In this document: piece after piece, positions 55,117 to 64,000 of the stretch | Numbering within the stretch: the first letter of the stretch is position 1 | Layout of the letters: each line of letters begins with the position of its first letter | DNA from: Lasiodiplodia sp. COLG20 | Lineage: Eukaryota; Ascomycota; Dothideomycetes; Botryosphaeriales; Botryosphaeriaceae | Direction: 5' to 3' | Assembly: GCA_009801085.1 (NCBI GenBank) | Contig: VNWV01000003.1 | Location: forward strand, 1-64,000 | Length of the DNA: 64,000 nucleotides | Position numbers and translations under genes: made by a program | The notes under the pieces: generated by a model | Database searches by the model: none | Seen by the model: only the letters and a program-made list of their open reading frames with translations | What the model was told of the DNA's origin: nothing

Positions 55117-56134
55117 TCACCTGTAAAACTCGCCCCTTTTCACGTTAACCCCATACTCGCCCACCGCCATGCCCAAGTCCTCCATTGTCAGCACCGTCCG
55201 TCCCTGACTTCCACCCTGGCCACCGCCACCATAACCAGGCCTCTGCACCCCCAGATTCACGCCTTTCTGGCCTCCTTCTTTGCTACCAGCACCGCCGGCA
55301 GCCGCCGCGCCGGCAGCCGTGCCAGCGCCACCACCAGCACCGCCAGCGGCGCCCATCATGCCGAAGCCCGCGGCGCCGCCGAGACCGCCCATCGGATTGT
55401 TTGAGGTGGTGTTGGAGGAGCGAATGCGCGAGTACTGGTACGCGTCGGCGGCAATGTCGGCGATGAACTTCTGCGTCGCCAGTGCGAGCAGGCGCGCCAG
55501 GTGCGGCGGCGTCTGCGGTGGCGGGGGGAGACCCGCCAGTGTGAGATAGTAGTTCGTGACTGCGTCGGGAATCTGCGGCGAAGGCGGAATGGAAGAGAGC
55601 GTCGCGTTAGCCGTGGCGGTGTTATTACCGTGTTGCGGAATTTGTTGCAGATGCTATCGCGGAGCAAAAAGACGTAACATCATTGCACTTCTAGGCATTT
55701 TCCCCCCGAGCCTGATAAAAGGGGGAGGTGGGTTCCTGTGGGGGTGATGGGGGAGACTGTGGGGAGGATGCACTTACGATAGGCGCATAGTCGTCCATCT
55801 TGCTCAGGAACTCGCGCAGGCTGGCATCCTTCTTGGTCGGGATGCGCAGCTCGCTCGCAGGCGGCGCGCCCGCGATCACGTTGGGATCCTGGCCGGGCGC
55901 AAGACCAGCACTGCCCGACGCGCCGGGCGCGGATGCGTTGTTGCTGTTGTTGTTGTGGCCGTCCATGTCGGTGGTGCCGTCGAGGTTCATAGCATCAGGT
56001 TGGTTGGGGTCGGTCGAAGCGATTTCGGTGCTGATGGAGGCGTCCAGCTCCTCCTGCTTGACCTCGGGGTTGGTGTTGGCCAGGGTGCTTGATTCGCCAG
56101 GTTGCGCGGCGGCAGCTGGATGGTCGGAAGACAT
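55117..56134 (-). CDS. TAF10: TFIID/SAGA subunit Taf10
   Basis: Two exons, 56134-55778 and 55572-55117, 270 aa. The first 100 residues are acidic/Asn-rich and disordered, followed by [20 protein letters not shown], which starts the histone fold and is split by the intron. Next come [20 protein letters not shown] and [20 protein letters not shown] with [11 protein letters not shown]. An insertion of about 60 Gly/Ala residues (near 180-245) interrupts the fold before the last helix, [23 protein letters not shown]10 pairs with TAF8 or TAF3 in TFIID and SPT7 in SAGA. Low-complexity insertions at this loop are known from fungal TAF10 proteins; the length here is notable. Confidence 0.93.
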
Positions 56135-56792
56135 CGTCGCACGGGCGCGTGATTCGTTGGGATTCGGAAGGGGCGTGGGTTACGGCGAGGGCACCTGACG
56201 TGCGTGGGGGTGCTGGCGAGGGTGTCACCGTGGTGCTGCAGGAATGGTGTGTCGCGAATGTCCTGCAGTATCTAATCGTCAAGCCAAGCCCGTGCGGAGA
56301 CACCCGCTCCCGCTGACGTTGATTGCCTAGGGGCACCCGTCCAATCACAGCACGGGAATGCTCCCACAAGTGCCTTCACAATTCCAGACGGGTCGCGTGT
56401 ATCGAAACAAAGGAGTAATAATCCATCCGCAAACTAATGGATGCTAAGCTCAAAGAGCTTTGGCATCTTCCTCCCTTCCCCAGTGCGCAGCTAGCCATTA
56501 CTACAGTACGAGATCGCTACCTAATCTATTCATATTTCGGGTATCATACTGTCGTTGTCTTGCAAGCTGCCCGACCGGATCATTGTCTTAGTTCGTGCCC
56601 ATACCCTACCAGTGAAAATGGAAATCCGTAGACTTTCCCTCCAATCGTCAAATGAACGTACGTACCATTAAAGCCCACCGCGACAATGCCATCGTCCTCA
56701 TTTCGGAGCCGCTCTACACAAGGGAAAAGTAAGGAAACCATTGCACTCGCTGACACTAAAACCCAACGCCGTCTTCACCACCCTCTCGGCTC
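56135..56792. other. Intergenic region TAF10 promoter / TBF1 3' side
   Basis: About 660 bp. No gene; contains the TAF10 upstream region and the 3' UTR of TBF1. Confidence 0.45.
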
Positions 56793-58909
56793 CTAGACGT
56801 TACTGGGTCCGTCAGTCGTCCGGAGCGAAGGGTCGATCGCCGGATGACTTTGTGGGCCAGGGTAGCCCATCTGGGAGAAGCCATCTCCGGCACCAGGCCA
56901 TCTGCCAGCTGCCAACACAGTCGCTGCATCCATCTGCGCACGCTGTTCTCTCATTTTGTTCTCTTGCTCCTCCCTTCGCTGCTTCGCCTGGGCCTCTTGC
57001 TTCGCTGCTTGGGCAGGAGCCCTGGTCTTCAAGTCACCTGTAACGCCTTGCAAATACACAGGCACTTCGACTCCGCTCTTCAAAAAGAAGAGCTTCAAAT
57101 TCCTTGCTTTGTCTTTCAGCTGCACCTGATTGCGATCTTTGAGGATCTCCGATATAGTTCCTCCAGGGCCGTAGAGAGCGAGGATCTGGCTCCAGTGAGG
57201 ACCTTTGACGCGGTCAAGACCATCCATGAGCGCCCGCTCTTCCTCGATACTCCAAGGTCGCCGCTGATTCGCCGCTCCTGGCTTCCGCGAGTTGGGCGGT
57301 GCGCGGACAGTCGACGCCGAACGCGCCCGATCGTACAGGACCTGCGTCGGCGCGCTTTGAACTGCGATCGGACTCGGCGGGTTCGGTGCCTTGCTTGTGG
57401 GATATGATGGCTGGTGTTGCTGGGCGACTTGAGGGTATGCTTGGTAGAAAGATACATTCGGCTGCGCATCTGAACTACTGGTAGATTGTTGGCCGTGGAG
57501 CGCGGCATGGGCCATCAGCGCCGCTCTGGTGATTGTCTCATCATAGTTACCGCCGACCGCATCCTGCATCTGCTGAGAGTAATAGCCACCCGGACTTATA
57601 CCCTGAGGGCCGGCATTGCTGTACATTGACGAGTGAGAACTCTGGCGACTAGTGGCGGAGGCACCGTCCATGTGCTTCTGAATGCAGCTGTTAACTTCCT
57701 TGAGGAGATCGTTCCACGCGTGCTTCCTCGGAAGTAGGACTCGCGCCTCGACCGTGTCGCCCTCGGCGAGGAGCGACTGTCGTCGCTGAAGAGCAAACTT
57801 CACGAACTCCAACTCCGGGGGCAAGAGCTGCTTGATGTCAGGGTGCCGGGCGAGCATCTTCTCGGCGAGATTCTCGGGAAACAATCGGCCCATGACCTCA
57901 TCGCGTTTCTCACCTTTCATCAACTCTTTGATGTAAGCCTGCGTCTTGAGCTCCACGTACAAACCACCGTGCCAATTCAAAAACCTGCCGCCAAGGGGAA
58001 TGAAGATGTCCAGGAAGTGTTCATTCAGCTCATTGAGACTGACCTCCTGTCCGCCGAATATACTGCTGACAAAGGCTGCCAAGTTGGCCTTGCGCACGGT
58101 GGGAAGGTGCTGTTGGCCATCCAGATGCAGGGCTTTCGCGTCTATGAACGAGTTGCCTTGGCTGTATTGTTTGAAGCTTTGCTCGAAAAGCTCCTTGAGT
58201 GAAGCATACTCCTGGCCGGCCGGTGTGTCAATCTTGTTGATGACGTTCAGCGTGTCCTGGAAGGAATGCTGGCCGAGGGTGGCCAGTACTCGGCCCGACA
58301 GGTTATCCAGCGCGGGCAAAGTTTTCACCAGCTCTGGGTTCACTTCTGACGCTGGCGAGTATGGCTCGCTGTAAATGGGCGACTGCTGGGTGACAAACTG
58401 CGTGTCGTAGGAGGGCGCAAAGGGCTGTTGGGCCAAGGGCACGGCGAAGCCGTTGTCGTAGTAGCTGCCCGGCATCTGGTTCCAGCCAGCGCCAAAGGGC
58501 GCCACGAAGCTCTCGGGGCCCGTGGTGGCCGTTGGGGTGTAGTTCACGGCGAAGGCATTGCTCTGGTCGGTGGAGACGGGCTGCTGCAATGGCAGGCTGC
58601 CGGCTTGGGCAGGCTGTGCGGGGTGCGGGCCATTGAGGGCTTGCGGGCCGAGAGGCTGCGACTTCAGGCGCTTCACGGGCGCACCTATGGCTTGAGCAGG
58701 GCGCTTGGGAGCGCGGCCGGCGGTAGGGCTGGTGGTTGAGGGCGCTGGAGCTGGATGGCCCGGGGCAACGGGCGCGTCGCTTGCTGGTGAGCGCGTCAGT
58801 AGGCTGAACCGGACAATCGCTCGAGAGCGACTCGCGGGCTCAGAGCCGCAGAGGAAGTGGAAGAAGATGCAGGGCCCATCGACATACAGAGATCCAGCGG
58901 TCTGACCAT
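56793..58909 (-). CDS. TBF1: Telomere/TTAGGG-repeat binding factor Tbf1 (TRFH + Myb)
   Basis: Two exons, 58909-58888 (22 nt, MVRPLDL plus one base) and 58783-56793, 670 aa. The main frame has no ATG before the TRFH domain, only GTG, so a 5' exon is required; GTATGT at 58887, CTACTGACG and CACCAG make a good intron in phase. TRFH-like helices span about residues 150-400 (FIPLGGRFLNWHGGLYVELK, PPELEFVKFALQRRQSLLAE). A single Myb/SANT domain follows near 505-575: RRPWSIEEERALMDGLDRVK, HWSQILALYGPGGTISEILK and the telobox-like VQLKDKARNLKLFFL. This VQLKDKARN form is the one of Tbf1. It binds TTAGGG-type sequence at subtelomeres and promoters. Confidence 0.88.
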
Positions 58910-59602
58910 GTTCAAGGGTGTCAAGCCTCGCCGGGCCCTAAGACTAGGTAGCTTGAAGTCAAGAGGTGACGAGGGAGGAGCTTTGATCTCCGCCGGAGGC
59001 TCTCCGACGCCGCCCCACCAGCCAATTGCGCGCCGCCGTGCCTCGTCAAGCTGAGAACCGTCGGTGTGCCTCTTTGCCCGGCTATCAGGGGCTTTGATGC
59101 GCAGTGCTCGCTCTTGTATTCATTCCAACGCAGCAAATCCTCGTCGCATTCGATTTGGTGCTGGTCGCGCAGTCTCAGGATGTCGCGACGCGCCCGCACT
59201 GATTGGCGCCGGGGGAAATTGAGCCAGAGAGGACGTCGTTAATCATGTTCCCCGTCATACCCAGTCATGCTCCCCACCGTTTGTGCTTCCTTCCCTCGCA
59301 CGCACCTTTCTGCCGGTGCTTCGAAGTGGGCATCCATGGACTCTCCGCTTGTAGGCATTCACATCGACCGGCAACTTTACTCATGGCCTGTGCTACATCC
59401 TGCACGAACAGCATTCCTCCCACTTCGGTCGTTAATCAGCTTGATTATGATTTGCTATCTTCCTAGGCCGCTTCTTCCAACTCCACGCACATTTGAAATG
59501 CACCCATTTTTCCGTCCTGAACGGTTCTTGGTGTATCGACATCCACATCGCCTTTGCAGTCTATTCCGCTGCAAAGGCACCCAAACAGTTCCACCGGCTC
59601 CT
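58910..59602. other. Intergenic region TBF1 promoter / ARP3 3' side
   Basis: About 690 bp; no gene seen. Both neighbours are on the minus strand. Confidence 0.45.
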
Positions 59603-61173
59603 TTACGTGCTGCCGGGGCCGCCGAGCAGAGCGAAGCGGCGGACAATGCTGGGTCCAATGTCATCGTACTCGGCCTTCGTGTGGCAGTAGCTCCTGAACT
59701 CGGGCGTCTGACCCAACAGACTACCGCCGAACCAGGGACCATGGCGCTGCCTCTTGTGCGTGATGACCTGGACGTCCAAGCCACCACTCTTGGCACCACC
59801 GCTGCGCGCCTCCGACGCCTTGATACGTGCGTCAACCAAGTGCCTGATGTCACGCTGCAGACGACGACCAAAGTCTTTGTACAGCGTAGAACCTCCAGAC
59901 AGGACAATGTTCTTGTAGAGGCCACGCCTGACGTCGATGGGGCTGGTCTGAATGACGGTGTCGACAATGTTGGGCAGCGGCGTCAGGAAGTCGCTGGAGT
60001 AGATCTCGGGGTTGAAGAAGATCTCGGGGGCGAGGAAGCGCTCGTAGCCGACATCGACCGTCACGCTCTTGCCGTTGGGGTACTTGACCTCGTGCTTGCC
60101 AAACCGATCGGGTTCCCTGTCGTACCTAGAGAACTCCTTGACAATATCGGGGGAGACGTAGCAGAACTCCTCCTTGATCCTTTCCGCCGTCTTCAGGCTG
60201 CTGTCAGGCTCGCCTCTGTCACGCAGCAGCTGCTGGACGAAGTATGTAATATCTCTTCCAGCGATGGGAACACTCTTGATGCTGGATCCAATGACGTATC
60301 CTTCGGCGACGGGGATGACGTGCGTGACACCCTCACCGGAGTCGATGACCGTACCCGTAAGCGAGCGGTCCGTAACCTTGGACGAAGTCCAGGAGGCGGC
60401 CAGCGCAAGGACTGCCTGCACGGCAATGTACAAACCGGCGCAGTTGAACGACTCGAACATGATCTCGGCCGTCATCTCGCGGTTCTCCGGAGGGTTCAGC
60501 GGAGGCTCGGTCAGGAGGAAGTAGTGATCCTCAGGCTCGACGCGAAGGTACTTGAATATCGAATTGGACCAGAAACGCTCCATGTGGTCCTGAGCAACAG
60601 TTAGCACCCGCATAGCTAGCCAGAAGCGCGTGTTGGTACCCACCCAGTTCTCAATCTGACCGTGGCGGATGGGGTAGTGGATGCCATAGCCTGCTCAGGT
60701 TAACCAAAGCGCTCCGTTGCTCAGCGAATAGCCGTTTTGTTGTAGCGTACCGGGGCCAGCAGAGGCGGCCAGGGCCTCATCTCCGATGAAGAAGTCCAGG
60801 TCCTCGGTGCCGCGCTTCGCCGACAGGTGTCCGCCAGGGCCGGCGCCACCGGTAAGGAACGAGGGTTTGTTCGCAACAGCTGGGCGGCCGGATCCAGAGC
60901 CACCAGCACCTCCTGCGGCGGACTTGGTTGCGATGGCAGTGGGGAAGACGAACGAGGGGGAGTCGTTGCCAGCGAAACCTATGCACGTAGAGTCAGCAAG
61001 GGGATGGGTGATGGGCGGCGAAGATTGATCACGAACCTAGCTTCGAGTAACCCGTACCGCTGTGGGTGGTTCAATTGTCAGTTGCGGGGGTCTCAGGCCA
61101 GCGGAGGGGATCTCGGCGGTGTCGGGGAGCTAGCTCACTTGTCCATGACAACGGCGGGAGTTTGGGTAGCCAT
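59603..61173 (-). CDS. ARP3: Actin-related protein 3 (Arp2/3 complex)
   Basis: Five exons, 61173-61139, 61059-61037 (23 nt), 60978-60751, 60690-60644 and 60589-59603, 439 aa. The start reads [20 protein letters not shown], the actin phosphate-1 loop, reached only by splicing the 23-nt exon. Then [17 protein letters not shown], a Gly-rich insert, and [29 protein letters not shown] and [20 protein letters not shown] follow, with [20 protein letters not shown] (second phosphate loop) and [20 protein letters not shown]. The C-terminus ends [17 protein letters not shown]. Arp3 with Arp2 nucleates branched actin at endocytic patches and hyphal tips. Length agrees with fungal Arp3. Confidence 0.96.
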
Positions 61174-62324
61174 GGCGAAGAGCGGGGCTGCTGGCTACAG
61201 CTCGGATTGGGAGGCGAAACAGGGAGAAGTTGCAGGCAGGAGAAGGTGTCCCGGCGCTGGATGTGGTGGAGGGCTGCCTGGTAGGGCTCGGGGGTGATGC
61301 AGGTCGTTGGAGGAGGGCGGGCGCTCGAAACCCAATGGGGGCTCTCCGCGCCCCGCTGGGGCTGCATCATCGCTCCGCCCGCGCCAAGCTCCCGCCCTCT
61401 CCAGTGCAGCGCGCCAGACCATGTCGCGTCCGCACCGCTGCATCCTCATCTGCTCTCTTCAAGGCGGAGCATACCTTCGCTCCGCAGACGCTGCTTCCGC
61501 AGCTCTGCCGAAGCTTGGAATTACGGTTCATCCGCTCAGAAGGGTGCCTCGTGCGTTCATCTCCACGCCCAAGGGGCGGAGATCACGGTAGACTGCATGT
61601 ACTGTCGACGCGTGCAGTCTGTTTAACAGCAGATAGCCGTAGCGCAGTTTCTGGCAGTCACAGCTCTGACGGAGCCATGAAGGCGGTTAGGGCATGCGGG
61701 CTCTAGTATCCACGCGCTCTTGCCGGCTTCACTATGGAAGGCGTCAACCTCGTGTGCCACCCGCAACAGCATCCTCTACTCTCGCCCGCTGACTCTGCTC
61801 CATTTCCTCAACGTCACCCCTTCGCTCTTCTTCTCCCTACCCGCCACAAGCCCTCTGCGCTCGTTCTTTTACCGACGCGACCCGCGTGCGGAAGAGCGTG
61901 ACAACCCAATCGAGGTCGCCATTCTTTTTCTTGGTCATCCTCGTCTTCCATCCTTATAGCTACCAGCAAGCCCGCGAGACATAATCGCTCCGGTGCCGTC
62001 GCGCCACTGCGCTGCCCACGTGTCGCCTCACGCAACACGGTCGCCGCTCGCCGCACGACGCAAGACTCGCCGCACGTGCCATCGCCCTGCTAAACGCCCA
62101 GTCCTCAATTCGTGGCTGCATTGCCACAACAGCGAAGACAACCTTCTCTCTTGTATGGCTCTTCGGACCAGCTGAAGTACCGGCTGAAAGAGGTTGACAA
62201 GCTGAACCGGCCATCGGAACGCGACTTGAGGCTGCTCCGCTTTGGACGCCGCCTCTTGTTCTGGAAAGAGATCAAGCCTGCTACACCTTCCGTGGAGCAA
62301 TTGAGACCAGCCTCTGACGGAGCC
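61174..62324. promoter_or_regulatory. Divergent intergenic region ARP3/TASP1-like
   Basis: About 1.15 kb between divergent start codons. A frame open upstream of the protease has no ATG before 62325, only GTG, and its sequence lacks conservation, so I treat it as leader. Confidence 0.45.
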
Positions 62325-64000
62325 ATGTCGTACTATGGGGGAAGAGGCCGCAAAGGCGGTGACATATGCGCAATCTTTGTGCATGCTGGAGCAGGCTACC
62401 ATAGCATACAGAACGAAGGTTTGCACCTGCAAGCCTGCAATGAGTGAGTCAAATACTTCCAAAGGGCACTCTGCTACCAGTTTCTGAGCCATCCTTTACT
62501 AAACCAAAAACCACAGTGCTGCGAAGGCCGCCATGGCAATCCTTCGCAATGGAGGAACCGCGATAGATGCGGTAGAGATTGCGATAAAAATACTCGAGGA
62601 CCGCGAAATCACGAACGCCGGCTATGGGAGCAACCTCTCTATGGACGGCATAGTTGAGTGCGACGCTATAGTCGTGGATCATCTCGGACGCAGTGGTGCT
62701 GTCGGCGCGGTTGCTCGTGAGTTCAGAGTCGCTCTCCTCGTGAAAACATTCTAACGTTGTGACAGAAATCAAGAATCCCATATCTCTGGCGCGTATGATA
62801 CTTGACCGCACAACCAAGCCATTGCTCCTGAAGCGCGTTCCTCCGAATCTTCTCGTTGCTCAAGGTGCAACCGACTTCGCATTTAGCCAAGGCATGCCAG
62901 TTCTTCCTTATGATGCAATGGTCTCCCCAGCTGCCCGAGAACGTTGGGTCAAATGGAGGTCTGATTTGGCACATGCGGAACGGAAGACGTCTCGCATCGT
63001 GGGTCCGCCTATAACTCAGCCTGAATACGTCCCTGAGATGTTGGATCCGCTAGAAGAGGAAAGAGAGCGCAAGCGGCTGCGTTCACAGCACACCCAAGCC
63101 ATGCTTCGTGGCATGCCTGCTTCGGCTAAGAGCACCACATCTACTAAATCCACCTCCTCTTCGCCAAACTCGAACATGACGTCAGGGTCTTCTGGGAACT
63201 GCATCTCCACATCAGAATCGTCCTCGGCTGCTCTCAATGAAAGCGGCCCAGAACAAGGCGCGTTCAGAGAGGCAACACAAAACCCCTTGATCAATAGCAC
63301 TCAAACTGTGCCCACGATGGCGTCTCTTTCAGGTAACGATCAAGTTGATAGGAGTTCCACGCCTGATATCAGTATGAGCGACGCCTCCGAACAAGCAGGC
63401 AACCAGATCTACCATGCAGGAGAATCCCGCGAGCGACGGTCTCGAGCGTGGAACGATGGATCGGGGGAAGAGTCGGATTCATCTTGTGCAACACTTCAAC
63501 TTCCGTCTCTTACTCCGACCCCTCCTCCTCAGGAAGCTTTCGAGCAACCTCTTCCAGAGACGCCCATCAAAGAGGGCAGGCGTACTCTTCAGCGTACCTC
63601 CACTGAACTTCGCCACGTCGTTGATCATGCTCCTTTGCCGCCTCCACCAGAACCTCGGCGAGTCTCCAGCCAGGATAATTCAGCTCAGCAGAGGCAAGAT
63701 CAGACCTCCCACCAAGAGCCTCGTCTCGATCTTATAACCGATACTGTTGGTGCCATTGCGGTTGACTGTTATGGCAACATTGCGTGCGGAGCCTCTTCTG
63801 GCGGTATTGGCATGAAATACCAAGGACGGGTCGGCCCTGCGGCACTCGTTGGCGTCGGGGCAGCTGTGGTACCGTGCGATCCCGACGATAGGGACAAAGT
63901 CTCAGTGGCCACTGTTACCAGCGGTACCGGCGAGCACATGGCTACCACAATGGCCGCAACTGTCGGGGCTGAGAGACTTTATCACAGCTTGAAGAAAAAC
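62325..64000 (+). CDS. TASP1: Taspase-1-like threonine aspartase, cut by right window edge
   Basis: Three exons seen, 62325-62443, 62517-62716 and 62766 to beyond 64000; 518 residues are in the window. The N-terminus has the asparaginase-2 signature: ICAIFVHAGAGYHS, then DAAKAAMAILRNGGTAIDAV and ITNAGYGSNLSMDG and NPISLARMILD. The autocleavage/nucleophile site is TDTVGAIAVDCYGNIACGAS with the likely catalytic Thr at about residue 433, followed by SGGIGMKYQGRVGPAALVG. A Ser/Pro/Gln-rich segment of roughly 200 residues lies between the alpha part and the Thr; in human Taspase-1 the Thr is residue 234. Family members are made as a proenzyme that cuts itself; Taspase-1 then cleaves after Asp in nuclear regulators. 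The target in fungi is unknown to me. Confidence 0.88.

Noticed and set aside
59267..60604. 445-codon plus-strand ORF antisense to ARP3
   Set aside because: It is the mirror of conserved Arp3 coding sequence; its translation has no domain character and arises from codon bias in the real gene.
1..64000. tRNA or rRNA genes
   Set aside because: I scanned for the conserved T-arm and anticodon-arm context and for rRNA-like blocks and found nothing I could fold convincingly by eye; a covariance-model search would be decisive.

Overview
The window is nuclear DNA of a filamentous ascomycete (Pezizomycotina). Gene content, short 45-150 nt GT-AG introns with CTAAC/CTGAC-like branch points, GC-rich compact genes and lineage-typical families (NRC-2 kinase, Scp1/SCAP, the DASH subunit Dad3, XAP5, Cup1-like LYR protein) all support this. 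BTB-only proteins and I-PpoI-like His-Me finger proteins make a Dothideomycete my best guess, but this is inference. All exon structures were traced by hand from reading frame, splice consensus and conservation remembered from the families; nothing was searched.

Layout. 1-5,647 is a decayed repeat block: the 3' part of a Tad/I-like LINE with in-frame stops, an (AAC)n tract, an unidentified broken zinc-finger/RG-rich element, and a 215-bp hAT-type MITE (4193-4407) with perfect 32-bp inverted ends and an 8-bp target duplication. At its edge sits an intact, spliced gene for a His-Me finger (I-PpoI-like) nuclease with a Ser/Glu repeat arm (5648-6366). 6.6-24.2 kb is gene-dense and conserved: GIR2, ACL4, the sterol sensor SCAP, a BED + Zn2Cys6 transcription factor, a HAD phosphatase, a TTC1-like TPR protein, XAP5 and the meiotic RING protein HEI10. 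24.2-29.4 kb is an accessory pocket with two divergent BTB paralogues and a second His-Me finger nuclease gene. 29.7-64 kb is again mostly conserved: Cup1-like LYR protein, MMS2, MON2, DAD3, POP4 (with an apparent frameshift), the NRC-2/Fpk1 kinase, a large disordered protein of unknown function, MRE11, mitochondrial uS19, TAF10, TBF1, ARP3, and a Taspase-1-like protease that runs off the right edge.

The genes do not form one pathway; they are independent housekeeping units, often in head-to-head pairs with 290-1,150 bp between start codons (GIR2/ACL4, XAP5/HEI10, MMS2/MON2, DAD3/POP4, MRE11/RSM19, ARP3/TASP1). The most unusual content is the two free-standing I-PpoI-like nuclease genes 22 kb apart, both outside rDNA and both in accessory surroundings, and the hAT MITE. 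I saw no CRISPR array, rRNA or tRNA that I could defend.
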